Assembly: GCF_014698035.1 (NCBI RefSeq)
Contig: NZ_JACJSF010000010.1
Span: forward strand, 1 to 64,000
Source: Desmonostoc muscorum FACHB-395
Lineage (GTDB): Bacteria; Cyanobacteriota; Cyanobacteriia; Cyanobacteriales; Nostocaceae
Direction: 5' to 3'
Length of the DNA stretch: 64,000 bases
The position numbers and the translations under genes are program-made. Shown in pieces: positions 44,986 through 54,224 of the stretch (its first letter is position 1; each line of letters begins with the position of its first letter). The notes under the pieces were generated by a model. It was not told the DNA's origin, searched no databases, and was given only the letters and a program-made list of their open reading frames with translations.

Positions 44986-46180
44986 TTGAAAAATTGGGAG
45001 TTAAAAATTTTTCTTGACAAACTGAGAAATTTAGGGATAACTGAATCTGGTATTATCACTTGAACTAACTAAAAACAGTTAAAATCCTAAAATCATAAAT
45101 TTGTCACAATAAATGGGTGACTTTTGCTAAAATCTCAAGCTAATGAACTTTTTTACCCCTTTAAGGGCTTTTTAAGTGGAGTAGCAAGACATTTAGTTGC
45201 TACACACAAAAGCCCGTAAACTTACATTTGGTAGGAACTTAAAGGGTAGACAAGATACTCACCCCCACAAATACAACTATTGTGGTGTGGGATTTTGCCA
45301 AAAAGATGGCTTCCAACCATCAGAAATTCGGAAAATCGTCCACTGTGGACTCAAAAAGCAAATTAGTGTAAGTAAGCTGTTTCAACACTCCCAGGTGTCT
45401 TTTCAGCTCCTACTTGCGAAAGAATCTACAAATATTTTTGTAGTAAATCGAGAGATTTGAATTCTGATGATCAAACGACAACATTGTTTCTGGCTTTTGA
45501 CTTAAAGTTTTGGGAGGAGATTTTTTCTAGATTTAGTATCATCCTTGGCGATTATCACGGTATATGGTATACAGATTAAGTATTTAAAGACTTATTTACA
45601 TATTCTCAGCTTTAGGAATGAATGTAAGTATGTTTTTACCAAACTAAGCTCACTTTGAGCGTTTATGGAGGTTTTTGCTCAAAAGACTTCTAATTTCCTA
45701 GTTTTCTATACCCAAATAATTACTCTGAAAGCGTTATAAATTATTCTTTGAATAAAGTATTTTTCTGACTTTAGAGATATGCTTTGGGAATTAAGTTATG
45801 AAAAAAGGAAAAGATTTCTGAACTATCACCAAAACCATAGTGCTTCTCGTTTTGATGCAATACACTTTGATCTTTCTTTGAAAAGGCTACAGTGTACACA
45901 CATCTCTCTACAAGGCTCGGTGTTAGGTCTATATTCAATAGAATTTAGAACCGCTATAGTAATTTTTACGGGTTGGATTTTGACTAAAAATACATGATTT
46001 TAAATGACTAAGATTCCATCAAAAATATAATAAGCAAATAAAATACTGATAAAAGTTGCCTGTTACGTCTTTATACTCTTGCTAAAGTGACAAGTCTTGT
46101 CTAATTATGGTTTAGCAATACGAAAGCCAAAAAGCTTATAAGTAATCTAAAATCTGCCAATATAAAGTGCAATAATACCT
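44986..46180. other. 1.2-kb AT-rich spacer between ftsY and the PP2C gene
   Basis: Two short frames (45197-45460, 87 codons, and 45779-45997, 72 codons) lack domain signatures and ribosome-binding sites and look accidental. A structured stretch lies at 45165-45215: arms GGGCTTTT/AAAAGCCC around GTAGCAA/TTGCTAC. Below it the sequence is AT-rich with no repeats of note. A small RNA gene is possible; a strong candidate promoter was not found. Confidence 0.55.
45165..45215 (+). ncRNA. Two-stem structured element of unknown role
   Basis: Outer perfect 8-bp stem GGGCTTTT (45165-45172) with AAAAGCCC (45208-45215), inner perfect 7-bp stem GTAGCAA (45181-45187) with TTGCTAC (45197-45203), nine-base loop. 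It is the only clear secondary structure in the spacer. It lacks a T-run, so it is not a standard terminator; a processed 3' end of ftsY or a small RNA are options. Confidence 0.3.
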
Positions 46181-47572
46181 GTGCCTGTGTCTCAACTGCC
46201 CTCTCAACCCACTGACAACAATAGTAGTGCCGCGACGGATGTCACCCCAGTCGTGGCACTCAAAGAACTCGTGGCAAGGTTGCACCGGGAACAGAACAAA
46301 ATTCAAGATTTGCTCAGTTCTTTAGGATTTGCCCTGAGAAGTTTCAATAATTTGAATCAGTTTTTGGAACTGATTCCGCTAATGGCAACAAGAGTGACAG
46401 ATGCAGACGGCAGCGCCCTGTTTCTCTACAAACCTAATGGTCAAGTCAGGTTAGAACAGTTACATTGGCAAGATAGTGGACAGCGTAAAAATATCCGCAA
46501 AGCGCTAGAAATAGCCAGCAGTCAAATCACACTTTTGCCAAATACTGCCCCTCTAGCGAATGCGACGGGGATTTTGGATGACCAAATGCATCGCTATTTG
46601 GGGCCAGAGGTACAAATCTTTGGTACGGCGATTCTGGTAAAGCATACAGAAAGGGGATGGCTCTATGTATTGAGCCGCGATCCAGAATATAGTTGGACAG
46701 AAACTAGGCAAAAGTTAGTTAGGTTAGTGGCAGATCAAACAGCAGTAGCGATCGAAAACGATGAACTAGCTGTAGAACTTAGAAAAAAAGAACGCTTAGA
46801 CCAAGAACTAGAAATTGGTGCAGAAATTCAACGGCGACTTCTACCACGTCAATGTCCCACAATCCCTGGTGCAGTCCTAGCTGCCCGTTGTAAGCCTGCA
46901 AATCGTGTTGGCGGTGACTACTACGACTTTATTGCTACCAATCAGAATAAAATTCGGTCTAAGACTAAAGGCGACACCGAGACTGGTCGCTGGGGTTTGG
47001 TTATTGGAGATGTCATGGGCAAAGGTGTCCCTGCTGGTCTGATTATGACGATGATGCGAGGAATGCTAAGGGGAGAAGTGCTACATGGGAATTCCCCAGC
47101 AAAAATTCTGCAAAACTTAAATAGAGTGATGTATGCGGATTTGGAAAATTCTCACCGTTTTGTAACACTGTTTTATTCAGAATATAATCCTCACAGTCGA
47201 ATTTTGTCTTATAGCAATGCGGCACACAATCCTCCCTTGTGGTGGCACGCAGCCACGAAAACTGTCAGCCGTTTAGATACTCTAGGAATGCTAATCGGTT
47301 TGGATGCTAACAGCCAATATGAAGATGCTCAGGTACAGTTAGAGCCTGGGGATACCATTATTTACTATACAGATGGCTTGACCGATGCAGCGGCGGCTGG
47401 TGGCGATCGCTTCGATGAAGATAACTTTGTCGCTGGCTTCAATACGGCTTGCAAGTACTGTAATGGGCCAGAGGAGATTGTGGACTATTTATTTGACCAA
47501 GTTCAGCAATTCATTGGTGATGATAAGCAAAACACTGATGACATGACACTAGTTGTTCTGCAAATTTTATAG
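46181..47572 (+). CDS. GAF domain/PP2C (SpoIIE-type) protein phosphatase
   Basis: A 463-residue signalling protein. An N-terminal GAF-like domain (about residues 40-190; LSSLGFALRSFNNLNQFLELI to LVADQTAVAIENDELA) is joined by a short coiled coil to a SpoIIE/RsbU-type PP2C phosphatase (about 230-460; RVGGDYYDF, GLVIGDVMGKGVPA, YSNAAHNPPLWW, YYTDGLTDA and DDMTLVVLQI). Metal ligands Asp and Gly-Asp are present, so it should be active. Such proteins dephosphorylate anti-sigma-factor antagonists. GTG codons at 46181 and 46187 are both possible starts. Location downstream of nusB-ftsY is commonly conserved in cyanobacteria. Confidence 0.88.
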   Translation: MPVSQLPSQPTDNNSSAATDVTPVVALKELVARLHREQNKIQDLLSSLGFALRSFNNLNQFLELIPLMATRVTDADGSALFLYKPNGQVRLEQLHWQDSGQRKNIRKALEIASSQITLLPNTAPLANATGILDDQMHRYLGPEVQIFGTAILVKHTERGWLYVLSRDPEYSWTETRQKLVRLVADQTAVAIENDELAVELRKKERLDQELEIGAEIQRRLLPRQCPTIPGAVLAARCKPANRVGGDYYDFIATNQNKIRSKTKGDTETGRWGLVIGDVMGKGVPAGLIMTMMRGMLRGEVLHGNSPAKILQNLNRVMYADLENSHRFVTLFYSEYNPHSRILSYSNAAHNPPLWWHAATKTVSRLDTLGMLIGLDANSQYEDAQVQLEPGDTIIYYTDGLTDAAAAGGDRFDEDNFVAGFNTACKYCNGPEEIVDYLFDQVQQFIGDDKQNTDDMTLVVLQIL

Positions 47573-47842
47573 TCATTAACCATTTTTCCTGTTCAAGCCA
47601 TGAATAAATACCTAATCTTATGGCAACTGGTTATGACAACTGGATATTTACCACACCAAATTTAATTTTTAATTTATTTTTTCTTTAAATTTCCATAGCG
47701 ATCGCTCAAATAATCGCAAATTAACCTTTTTTCAGGAATTGTTTGTATTTAGTCATTAGGATAATACATAAAAAATGATCCTTAGAATACATTTCTGTTG
47801 AAGCAAAAACTATATATTTTGCACATCTAGCACAGTAGGAAA

Positions 47843-48030
47843 CGTCAAGGGGGAGAGCAGGTAAAAGGTAAAATGTACAAGGTAAAAAGTAAATTTACTT
47901 CTTCATTTTTGCTTTTTTTATATCCTTGTCACGCAAGCATTTAGCCTGTTCCCCCTTGGCGTTTTAATTTTTCTTTTCTCCGCCGTAGCAAGTTCACAAC
48001 AGTTACGACGGAGTTTTGCTTTCTTTGTTT
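47843..48030 (+). terminator. Inverted repeat and terminator-like hairpin after the PP2C gene
   Basis: In the 580-bp spacer before the ankyrin gene, CGTCAAGGGGGAGAGCAGG (47843-47861) and CCTGTTCCCCCTTGGCG (47945-47961) are near-complementary and frame AAGGTAAAA-type repeats. Next, CTCCGCCGTA (47978-47987) pairs with TACGACGGAG (48004-48013) with one mismatch and is followed by TTTTGCTTTCTTTGTTTCTT. That second hairpin is a good intrinsic terminator for the + strand. No gene lies in the spacer. Confidence 0.6.
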
Positions 48031-48152
48031 CTTAGGTCTAAACTTGGCCGTTTTCAACTTACTTAGTCTTTATTAAGTTATTAACCTTCATTTAATCATT
48101 TGTCAAGATATTTCTAAAAAGATTTTAGGTGAAAAATTCCGAATTAAAATAG

Positions 48153-49436
48153 CTATTCTTGCGCTCCAGCTTTTTGCAGACTCCGCACTACATTTTTATA
48201 ACCATTAAATTCTGCAATCATCAAAGCAGTATAACCACCACGGTTTTTTAAATTCACATCTGCCCCAGCTTGGAGTAATAACTGCACAATTTCGCCATAA
48301 CCTGCTGAGGCAGCCCACATCAATGATGTTGCCCTCGCTGAGTCTTGAAAATTCACATCTGCCCCCTTTGCCAGCAGCAAATGTATGATCTCTGTGTGCT
48401 TGCGTTCGGTTGCTTTAATCAAAGCAGTTTTGCCATCGTCCCCCAGAGTGTTGGCATCAGCACCATAGTCTAATAACACTTTCACTGTTTGAGTATGTCC
48501 TTGTGATGCAGCCAACGTCAAAGGTACTTCACCAAGATTTTTCCCATTAATATCTGCCTCAGAACACAGTAGGGCCTCGACAATTTTGCTATGTCCCTGC
48601 AACGCTGCTACAAGCAGTGGCGTATCACCCAGACGGTTCCTAATTTGGACATCTGCACCCCTGTTAAGTAATACTTGCACGACATCAATGTAGCCTTCCA
48701 CAACGGCAAGGTGTAGGGCAGTTTCACCATCTTGGTCTTGGAGATTAATTTCAGCACCTCGATCCAGTAAAGCTGCTGCGATCGCACTATGTCCCCCTGC
48801 TGCTGCTGCCAATAATGCAGTTCCACCATCAGCATTTTTCAGATTCACATCAGCCCCCGCCGCTAGCAGTGCTTCCACAACCTCCAGATGCCCCAAGTCT
48901 GCGGCTAATGTTAAGAGTGTCTCACTCTCTTGATCTGGGATATTGACATCAACACCAGTTTGGAGAATTGCTTGTAAAATTTCTATGTTTCCCTGCTTAA
49001 TGGCGAGTTTCAAGGCAGTATCATCATCTTTATCGGCAATACTCACCTCCGCACCAGCAGCCAATAAGACTCGCACTACATCGATATGACCTTTGAGGAC
49101 TGCGGCCATTAAAGCTGTGCTGCCATCTTCATTAATGGCGTTGACATCAGCACCTTTGGATACTAAAAGTTTCAAAATGTCAAGTTGTTTAGCACTAGCG
49201 GCTAACATCAAAGCCGTCAAACCATAGAGTTTTCTAGGCAAGTTGATATTTGCCCCGGCATCTAGGAGCGATCGCACAATTTCGGTGTAGCCTAAATTGG
49301 CAGCAAACATTAACGCCGTAGTACCTTGGCGATCGCACGCATCTACGCTTGCACCAGCAACCAGTAGCGCACACAGCCCCTTAATATCGCCACTTTTAGC
49401 AGCTTTTAGCAGCAAAGTATCGTTGTTTTCAGTCAT
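48153..49436 (-). CDS. Ankyrin-repeat protein (13 repeats)
   Basis: A 427-residue protein made almost entirely of about thirteen 33-residue ankyrin repeats (G-x-T-A-L-x-x-A-x-x-x-G-H pattern; for example GETALHLAVVEGYIDVVQVL). There is no signal peptide, membrane helix or catalytic domain. It should form a single elongated solenoid for protein-protein binding, in the cytosol. The ATG at 49434-49436 is preferred; an upstream start at 49478 adds 14 residues that do not look like a repeat cap. Partner proteins cannot be predicted. Ankyrin proteins of this size are frequent in Nostocales. Confidence 0.9.
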   Translation of the reverse strand: MTENNDTLLLKAAKSGDIKGLCALLVAGASVDACDRQGTTALMFAANLGYTEIVRSLLDAGANINLPRKLYGLTALMLAASAKQLDILKLLVSKGADVNAINEDGSTALMAAVLKGHIDVVRVLLAAGAEVSIADKDDDTALKLAIKQGNIEILQAILQTGVDVNIPDQESETLLTLAADLGHLEVVEALLAAGADVNLKNADGGTALLAAAAGGHSAIAAALLDRGAEINLQDQDGETALHLAVVEGYIDVVQVLLNRGADVQIRNRLGDTPLLVAALQGHSKIVEALLCSEADINGKNLGEVPLTLAASQGHTQTVKVLLDYGADANTLGDDGKTALIKATERKHTEIIHLLLAKGADVNFQDSARATSLMWAASAGYGEIVQLLLQAGADVNLKNRGGYTALMIAEFNGYKNVVRSLQKAGAQE

Positions 49437-49734
49437 GAATGAGATCCCACACAGGGGGTTTTGTTCGTCTACCCTCAAAACTCAGTCTGAGATTGTTTAT
49501 GCACTTTGGCAAGAGGGTTATGCAATTAAAAATTGAAAATTAAAAATTAAAAATTAAGAAACGCAGTCTTGGCAAGCATTCTATCTATTGATTGGATGCA
49601 AATTAAAGGTAAGGGAGGCTTAACTCTTGTATTCTCTCCTCATCTTTTAGACTCTTTTAATTTGTGCAACTTGAAGCACAGAGAATAGAGTTATGCTAAT
49701 TTTTATGAAGATTTAATAATTAGGCGAGAACACT

Positions 49735-50205
49735 ATGAGCTTGGAACTTTCTGCGTCGGTGAAATATTGGCTGAATTTCTTCCATCCGGTGCTGATGTGG
49801 GCGCTATTAGTACTCTCAATTTATGCTGCCTACTTGGGGCTGCAATTACAGCGTACCAGAAATGCTCAGGGGGAAGAAAAGAAAGAACTGATTAAAGGTA
49901 GATATAACGTCAGACACTACCAAATCGGGTCTATACTCTTAGGTTTGATGGTAGCAGGTGCAATTGGAGGGATGGGTGTTACTTACATCAATAATGGCAA
50001 GTTATTTGTCGGCCCTCACCTGCTGGCAGGACTGGGTATGACGGGTCTGATTGCATTTTCTGCTGCTTTGTCCCCTTATATGCAGAAAGGGGCAAACTGG
50101 GCACGCGCAACCCATATTTTGCTAAATTTCACGCTTTTGGGACTTTTTGCTTGGCAGGCTGTTACTGGCGTGCAAATTGTCCAAAGAATTCTTACTAAAG
50201 CTTAG
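49735..50205 (+). CDS. DUF4079 membrane protein
   Basis: A 156-residue protein with four hydrophobic helices (about 15-35, 65-83, 93-110 and 125-145). It matches DUF4079, with WLNFFHPVLMWALLVLSIYA, a charged middle loop (QRTRNAQGEEKKELIKGRYN) and the histidines HYQIGSILLG and GPHLLAGLGMTG that suggest heme binding as in cytochrome b561-like folds. The function is unknown. The ATG at 49735 follows GGCGAGAACACT, a weak ribosome-binding site. It converges with the DUF1997 gene and is not in an operon. Confidence 0.82.
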   Translation: MSLELSASVKYWLNFFHPVLMWALLVLSIYAAYLGLQLQRTRNAQGEEKKELIKGRYNVRHYQIGSILLGLMVAGAIGGMGVTYINNGKLFVGPHLLAGLGMTGLIAFSAALSPYMQKGANWARATHILLNFTLLGLFAWQAVTGVQIVQRILTKA

Positions 50206-50309
50206 TCATTTGTCCTCTCTTACAAAGTTCTGATCGGAGAAACCTCCGCTCAGACTTTGCGCTTTGTCCTTTGTCATTAGTGTACGATAAATGACAAAGG
50301 ACTGTTGAC

Positions 50310-50981
50310 TTAGCGCTTTTGTTTGGAATTCCCAGAAAAGGGTATTTCCAAAGATTTCTGAAAATCTTGCTGAACTTTGCGTGTTAAGCGACGAGAAACT
50401 TGGCGGACGATTTGGTTAAGTAAGCGATCGCCAGTAGATTGAATTATAGACTTGGGTAATCGCTGAATAAACCGGGGAAAGTGCAAATCAACTATTAAAT
50501 CTAACTCCCATTCAACTCTCGTAACTTCGCCACTACTGCAAGCATCGTTTTCTATTAGCTGGAGAGATGCCCGATAATCTACGTCATAACCAGGCGCTTG
50601 GTAATCAGGAATGGGTATTGTACGGATGCGGTAAATACCCTCCTCTGGGGGCAACAATTCCAAACCAATTTTCGGTTCTACTTCATAACCGAAAGCACCA
50701 AAACGACCAATTACTAAAGCATAGCCATTTTCCCCAAGTAATTGCACTTTCATGGGTTCAGCACAACGAGAAAACCATAAGGCGTGAGCATTAAGATACT
50801 CAGCAACCTTCTCTGCTGGGGCAGGCATTTCCATACAATCTTGATAACGACCGTAAAATTTTGTAATCGTCGCTACATTTATGTCTGTTAATGTGTCCTT
50901 CGCTTCTTCTTGGTTGGACGCTACAGGTAAAACTGCTTCTGTTATTTCCCAGGATTTATATTCGCCTTGTCTTGAAAGCAT
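50310..50981 (-). CDS. DUF1997 (START-like) family protein
   Basis: A 223-residue protein of the DUF1997 family, found in cyanobacteria and plants. The core contains VATITKFYGRYQDCMEMPAP, WFSRCAEPMKVQLLGENGYA and LIVDLHFPRFIQRLPKSII, ending in a basic helix (LLNQIVRQVSRRLTRKVQ). The fold is predicted to be a lipid-binding START-like beta-grasp. No function has been established. The ATG at 50979-50981 is the first credible start. The gene is convergent with DUF4079, and divergent from the SDR gene at 51160 with 178 bases between starts. Confidence 0.85.
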   Translation of the reverse strand: MLSRQGEYKSWEITEAVLPVASNQEEAKDTLTDINVATITKFYGRYQDCMEMPAPAEKVAEYLNAHALWFSRCAEPMKVQLLGENGYALVIGRFGAFGYEVEPKIGLELLPPEEGIYRIRTIPIPDYQAPGYDVDYRASLQLIENDACSSGEVTRVEWELDLIVDLHFPRFIQRLPKSIIQSTGDRLLNQIVRQVSRRLTRKVQQDFQKSLEIPFSGNSKQKR

Positions 50982-51159
50982 AAATGCATTACTGTATATT
51001 TTGGCGTTCTTCTATACTAATAATTCCCCACATTCCTGGGTCATTTCGCATCAATATCCCATTTTGACCAAAACCTCATTAATCTGCCATCAACTCCATA
51101 GAATTACTAAAATAAAGAACTGAACAAGCACACAATAGTTTTCCAGGATAGCATTTCTC

Positions 51160-51819
51160 ATGAAAGCATTTGTAGCAGGGGCAACCGGTGAAACAGGTCG
51201 CCGGATTGTGCAAGAGTTGATAGCGCGGAATATTCCCGTTCGTGCTTTGGTGCGGGATATAGAGAAAGCTAAGGGTATTCTGTCTCCTGAAGCTGAGTTG
51301 GTTGTAGGTGATGTGTTACAACCAGAAAGTTTAAATGCTGCGTTGGGGGATAGCACAGTTTTGTTCGTTGCGACTGGTGCAAAACCTAGTTTTGACCCCA
51401 CTGGCCCTTATAAAGTAGATTTTGAAGGGACTAAAAATTTAGTAGAAGCTGCCAAAGCAAAGGGGATTGAGCATCTTGTCTTGGTTTCTTCTTTGTGTAC
51501 TTCGCAGTTATTCCATCCACTGAATTTGTTTTGGCTGATTTTGGTGTGGAAAAAGCAAGCTGAAGAGTATATCCAGAAAAGTGGTCTGACTTATACGATT
51601 GTGCGACCTGGTGGATTGAAGAATGAAGATAACTCAGATGCGATCGTGATGCAGAGTGCTGATACACTCTTTGACGGTAGCATCCCCAGGCAGAAAGTCG
51701 CCCAAGTTGCTGTTGAGGCGCTGTTTGAAGCAGATGCACGCAATAAAATTGTCGAAATTGTTGCCAAACCTGAAGCAGCCTCAAAAAGTTTTGGAGAATT
51801 ATTTGCTAACGTTGCGTAA
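51160..51819 (+). CDS. NAD(P)-binding SDR-type protein (atypical extended SDR)
   Basis: A 219-residue Rossmann protein. It begins AFVAGATGETGRRIVQELIA, with the nucleotide-binding G-A-T-G-x-T-G, then VRALVRDIEKA and VVGDVLQPESL. VLFVATGAKP and LVLVSSLCTSQ replace the usual Tyr-x-x-x-Lys site, which is absent. It resembles NmrA/Ycf39/TIC62-like atypical SDR proteins, which often act as NADPH-sensing scaffolds rather than dehydrogenases. Many plant homologs are plastid-located. The start ATG at 51160 is clear. Confidence 0.85.
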   Translation: MKAFVAGATGETGRRIVQELIARNIPVRALVRDIEKAKGILSPEAELVVGDVLQPESLNAALGDSTVLFVATGAKPSFDPTGPYKVDFEGTKNLVEAAKAKGIEHLVLVSSLCTSQLFHPLNLFWLILVWKKQAEEYIQKSGLTYTIVRPGGLKNEDNSDAIVMQSADTLFDGSIPRQKVAQVAVEALFEADARNKIVEIVAKPEAASKSFGELFANVA

Positions 51820-51975
51820 TTAAGCAGTTTAACTGCTGTAGAAATCTTGCTTTGATACAACAAGCATTTTGGGCACAGTACTACTGTGCCCTTACAAAAA
51901 TACTGTATTGGATGGAAGTGAACTTAGTCAGAATGAACTCGTCAATCATTGTTGTTAATAAAAAGAGCAAATTTG

Positions 51976-51981
51976 AAGGAG
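51976..51981 (+). promoter_or_regulatory. Ribosome-binding site AAGGAG before a CTG
   Basis: AAGGAG lies exactly seven bases before an in-frame CTG (51989). No ATG, GTG or TTG exists in this frame between the stop at 51983 and the GTG at 52055, which has no such site before it. This favours CTG as the real start of the muramidase. Confidence 0.5.
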
Positions 51982-51988
51982 TTAGACT

Positions 51989-52705
51989 CTGAAAGGCTTT
52001 GAATTCAAAGGTGTTGAAAAACTGATTGGGCCAATAGCTGCGCTTCTTGGCTTTGTGTATTTGTTGCAATGGTATATTGGAGACTTGCGATCGCCTTCCG
52101 ATCCCATCTTTGCAGATAAACAGCCGCCCTTGGTGATGAAACAGGGCGATCCCTATATCCGCGCTTTAATGCGAACCATCTCGGCGAGTGAAGCGAGTGG
52201 AAACCGTCCCTATTCGCTGTTGTATGGTGGACAACAAGTTAATGACCTTAGCAGACATCCTGAGATATGCGTCACAATTGTCACAGGCCCAAATACAGGT
52301 AATTGTTCTACTGCTGCCGGCAGATATCAAATTATCAACATTACTTGGTATCGTTTAGCCCCACGTTATCACCCAAAGCCGATGCAGATGATGTTTTGGA
52401 CTGCTTATAGTTTTGAAGCAGAATATCAAGATATAGTCGTTTACCGTTGGTTAACTGATTCTAAAGTTTGGGGAACTGATCTTTCTCAATTGCTGCGTCA
52501 GGGAAAGTTAATTGATGTTTTGCGACGACTCTCTCCGACTTGGACGAGTCTAGGATATGGTATAGAAACTAATTCTGTTAGTAGCTCTTTGCCTAAAGTT
52601 TATCAGAAAATGTTGCAAGAGGAATTAACCACAGCTAATCAACCAACTGTCCAGAATTTGACACCATCGCCAACTCCTTCTAGGAAGCCACTAAAGAAGC
52701 CGTGA
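51989..52705 (+). CDS. Phage-lambda-lysozyme-like muramidase (GH104/COG4678 type), membrane-anchored
   Basis: Predicted lytic transglycosylase or muramidase acting on peptidoglycan. The catalytic Glu is in ISASEASG, followed by YSLLYGGQQVNDLSRHPE and STAAGRYQIINITWY, the same order as in the lambda R endolysin (SEGT..., DHP..., GAGRYQ). The C-terminus is a Pro/Thr-rich tail. From the CTG at 51989 the protein (238 residues) gains GFEFKGVEKLIGPIAALLGF, completing a signal-anchor helix that the conventional GTG (52055) would cut in half. The gene is not in a prophage: neighbours are chromosomal. It is probably a cell-wall remodelling enzyme. Confidence 0.75.
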   Translation: MKGFEFKGVEKLIGPIAALLGFVYLLQWYIGDLRSPSDPIFADKQPPLVMKQGDPYIRALMRTISASEASGNRPYSLLYGGQQVNDLSRHPEICVTIVTGPNTGNCSTAAGRYQIINITWYRLAPRYHPKPMQMMFWTAYSFEAEYQDIVVYRWLTDSKVWGTDLSQLLRQGKLIDVLRRLSPTWTSLGYGIETNSVSSSLPKVYQKMLQEELTTANQPTVQNLTPSPTPSRKPLKKP

Positions 52706-52719
52706 GATTATCTTAGTTT

Positions 52720-53538
52720 CTAACTTATTGTAGACAGGAAATATTTGATATTTTCCACAAATGCTAAGGTATTTTCAAAGTGAATATTATGTCCAGCATT
52801 TTTAATTATTTTTAGCTGTGCAAATTCACATAGTTTATCCATTTCTGTATTAATAAATATAAATTTTTCATCATATTCACCAGCTAGTAAGAGTATATGA
52901 ACTTTATTCTCTTGTAGCTTCTCCCACAAAGAAGGTTGACATCCATTCCCCATGAAGCGCAATGATTTATCTAATTCCTGCGGATTGTTTTGCAAGCGAC
53001 TTTCTATCATGCGATCGTATTCTGGATGATTTTTTATATAACCAAAAATTGGTTGATTGTACCAATTGGACAAAAAATCAGCAAAATCAGTTTGAATAAT
53101 ACTTCTGCTTAATTTTCTAGCTATTTGAGCATCATGCCTAACTCGTTCTAATCGTTCTGCTTTTGTTGCTAAACCTGGAGAAGCTGATTCTAATACGACT
53201 TTAATAAAACGTTCTGGGAAATTTAGAGTTAGGTATAAACCTAATCTTCCACCCATCGAATAACCAATTAAGTAGCATTTATCTATTGTTAATTCATCTA
53301 ATAAATTAATTATTGCTTGAGCGATGGGTTCCATTCCATAGTATTCATCACCTCCGACAACTTCAGTTTTCCCATGTCCTGGTAAATCAAGGATAAGATA
53401 AGAAAAATCTTCTGCTAGAAATTTTATAGCTTCATCAAATTCATTAATGTTTCCCATGAAGCCATGTAACAAAAGAATTATAGGTTTGTTAGTATTTATA
53501 TTTATACAATAGTTAAATTTATATTTATTTAAAATCAT
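52720..53538 (-). CDS. menH: MenH-like alpha/beta hydrolase (SHCHC synthase)
   Basis: In phylloquinone synthesis MenH removes pyruvate from SEPHCHC to give 2-succinyl-6-hydroxy-2,4-cyclohexadiene-1-carboxylate. It has 272 residues. The alpha/beta-hydrolase elements are LLHGFMGNINEFD, LDLPGHGKTEVV, the nucleophile elbow GYSMGG, LLLAGEYDEKF with the acid, and the His in IIKNAGHNIHFEN. The DLPGHG and GYSMGG combination suits MenH, though other hydrolases share it. The coding sequence is visibly more AT-rich than its neighbours, with many AAA, ATT and TTA codons. It is convergent with the muramidase gene. Function assignment is by family. Confidence 0.75.
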   Translation of the reverse strand: MILNKYKFNYCININTNKPIILLLHGFMGNINEFDEAIKFLAEDFSYLILDLPGHGKTEVVGGDEYYGMEPIAQAIINLLDELTIDKCYLIGYSMGGRLGLYLTLNFPERFIKVVLESASPGLATKAERLERVRHDAQIARKLSRSIIQTDFADFLSNWYNQPIFGYIKNHPEYDRMIESRLQNNPQELDKSLRFMGNGCQPSLWEKLQENKVHILLLAGEYDEKFIFINTEMDKLCEFAQLKIIKNAGHNIHFENTLAFVENIKYFLSTIS

Positions 53539-53776
53539 TCTTGGAAGATATCTATAAAATCCAAATGCAAAAACTTCCCTACCGTACTCTAATATAATTT
53601 CAAGGGTATAAGTTACCCCCTTATGACTGCTTTGAAACTACCTAGACTATCAACTATGACTGTGAAACACTTATGCTAATTTTGGTATAAAAACCCTTTG
53701 TCTGAGTCAATACACCAAATATTACATCTCTACCAAATATCTTGTAGTGCTAGTCAATTTCTGATTTTTGTAATTT

Positions 53777-54178
53777 TTAAGGTAAAAATCGATCTAAAGC
53801 AGCTTTTAACTGTTTAATTTCAACTTCAATATTACCCTCTTGTGCGGCTCTCGCAATACATTCAGTCAAATGTTCATCCAAAACAATTCGCGCTACCTTA
53901 TCTAATGCGCCACGCACTGCGGCAATTTGCAGTAGAACATCAGGACAAGGGCTATTTTGCTGCACCATTGTTTTAATACCACGAACATGGCCTTCTATAC
54001 GCGATAATCGATTGGCAATTCGCCGTAAAGACTCTTCGCTATGGACATGAGGATGAGCAGGCTCTTCAGTCCCATGAGTATGATCTGTATGCTCGTGGTC
54101 TGTATCATGATGCTGGGAATGTTCTGCTTGCTGGGATATTGGCAAGGATTTCTTGCCTAATTGATTTGATCCATTCAT
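53777..54178 (-). CDS. CsoR/RcnR-family metal-responsive repressor with His-rich N-terminus
   Basis: A 133-residue helical DNA-binding protein that should derepress metal-export genes on binding Cu(I) or Ni(II). The CsoR core (about 50-130) has RRIANRLSRIEGHVRGIKTM and the metal ligands C78, H103 and C107. Their spacing (+25, +29) equals that of CsoR and of the cyanobacterial nickel sensor InrS. Residues 20-46 hold ten histidines (HSQHHDTDHEHTDHTHG and AHPHVH), an unusually rich tail that may supply a fourth ligand or store metal. No exporter gene is adjacent, so its target is elsewhere. Ni versus Cu cannot be decided. Confidence 0.85.
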   Translation of the reverse strand: MNGSNQLGKKSLPISQQAEHSQHHDTDHEHTDHTHGTEEPAHPHVHSEESLRRIANRLSRIEGHVRGIKTMVQQNSPCPDVLLQIAAVRGALDKVARIVLDEHLTECIARAAQEGNIEVEIKQLKAALDRFLP

Positions 54179-54224
54179 GGGTTATCAAAGGACTTGTAAT
54201 ACTAAGATCCTAGCCTAGAGCGTT

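Noticed and set aside
45197..45460. 87-codon open frame
   Set aside because: No domain signature, no ribosome-binding site, atypical composition, and its start overlaps a hairpin.
45779..45997. 72-codon open frame
   Set aside because: AT-rich spacer sequence with no recognisable features; probably chance.
51989..52705. Prophage lysis module around the lambda-lysozyme-like gene
   Set aside because: No holin, tail, integrase or terminase gene is nearby, and neighbours are ordinary chromosomal genes.
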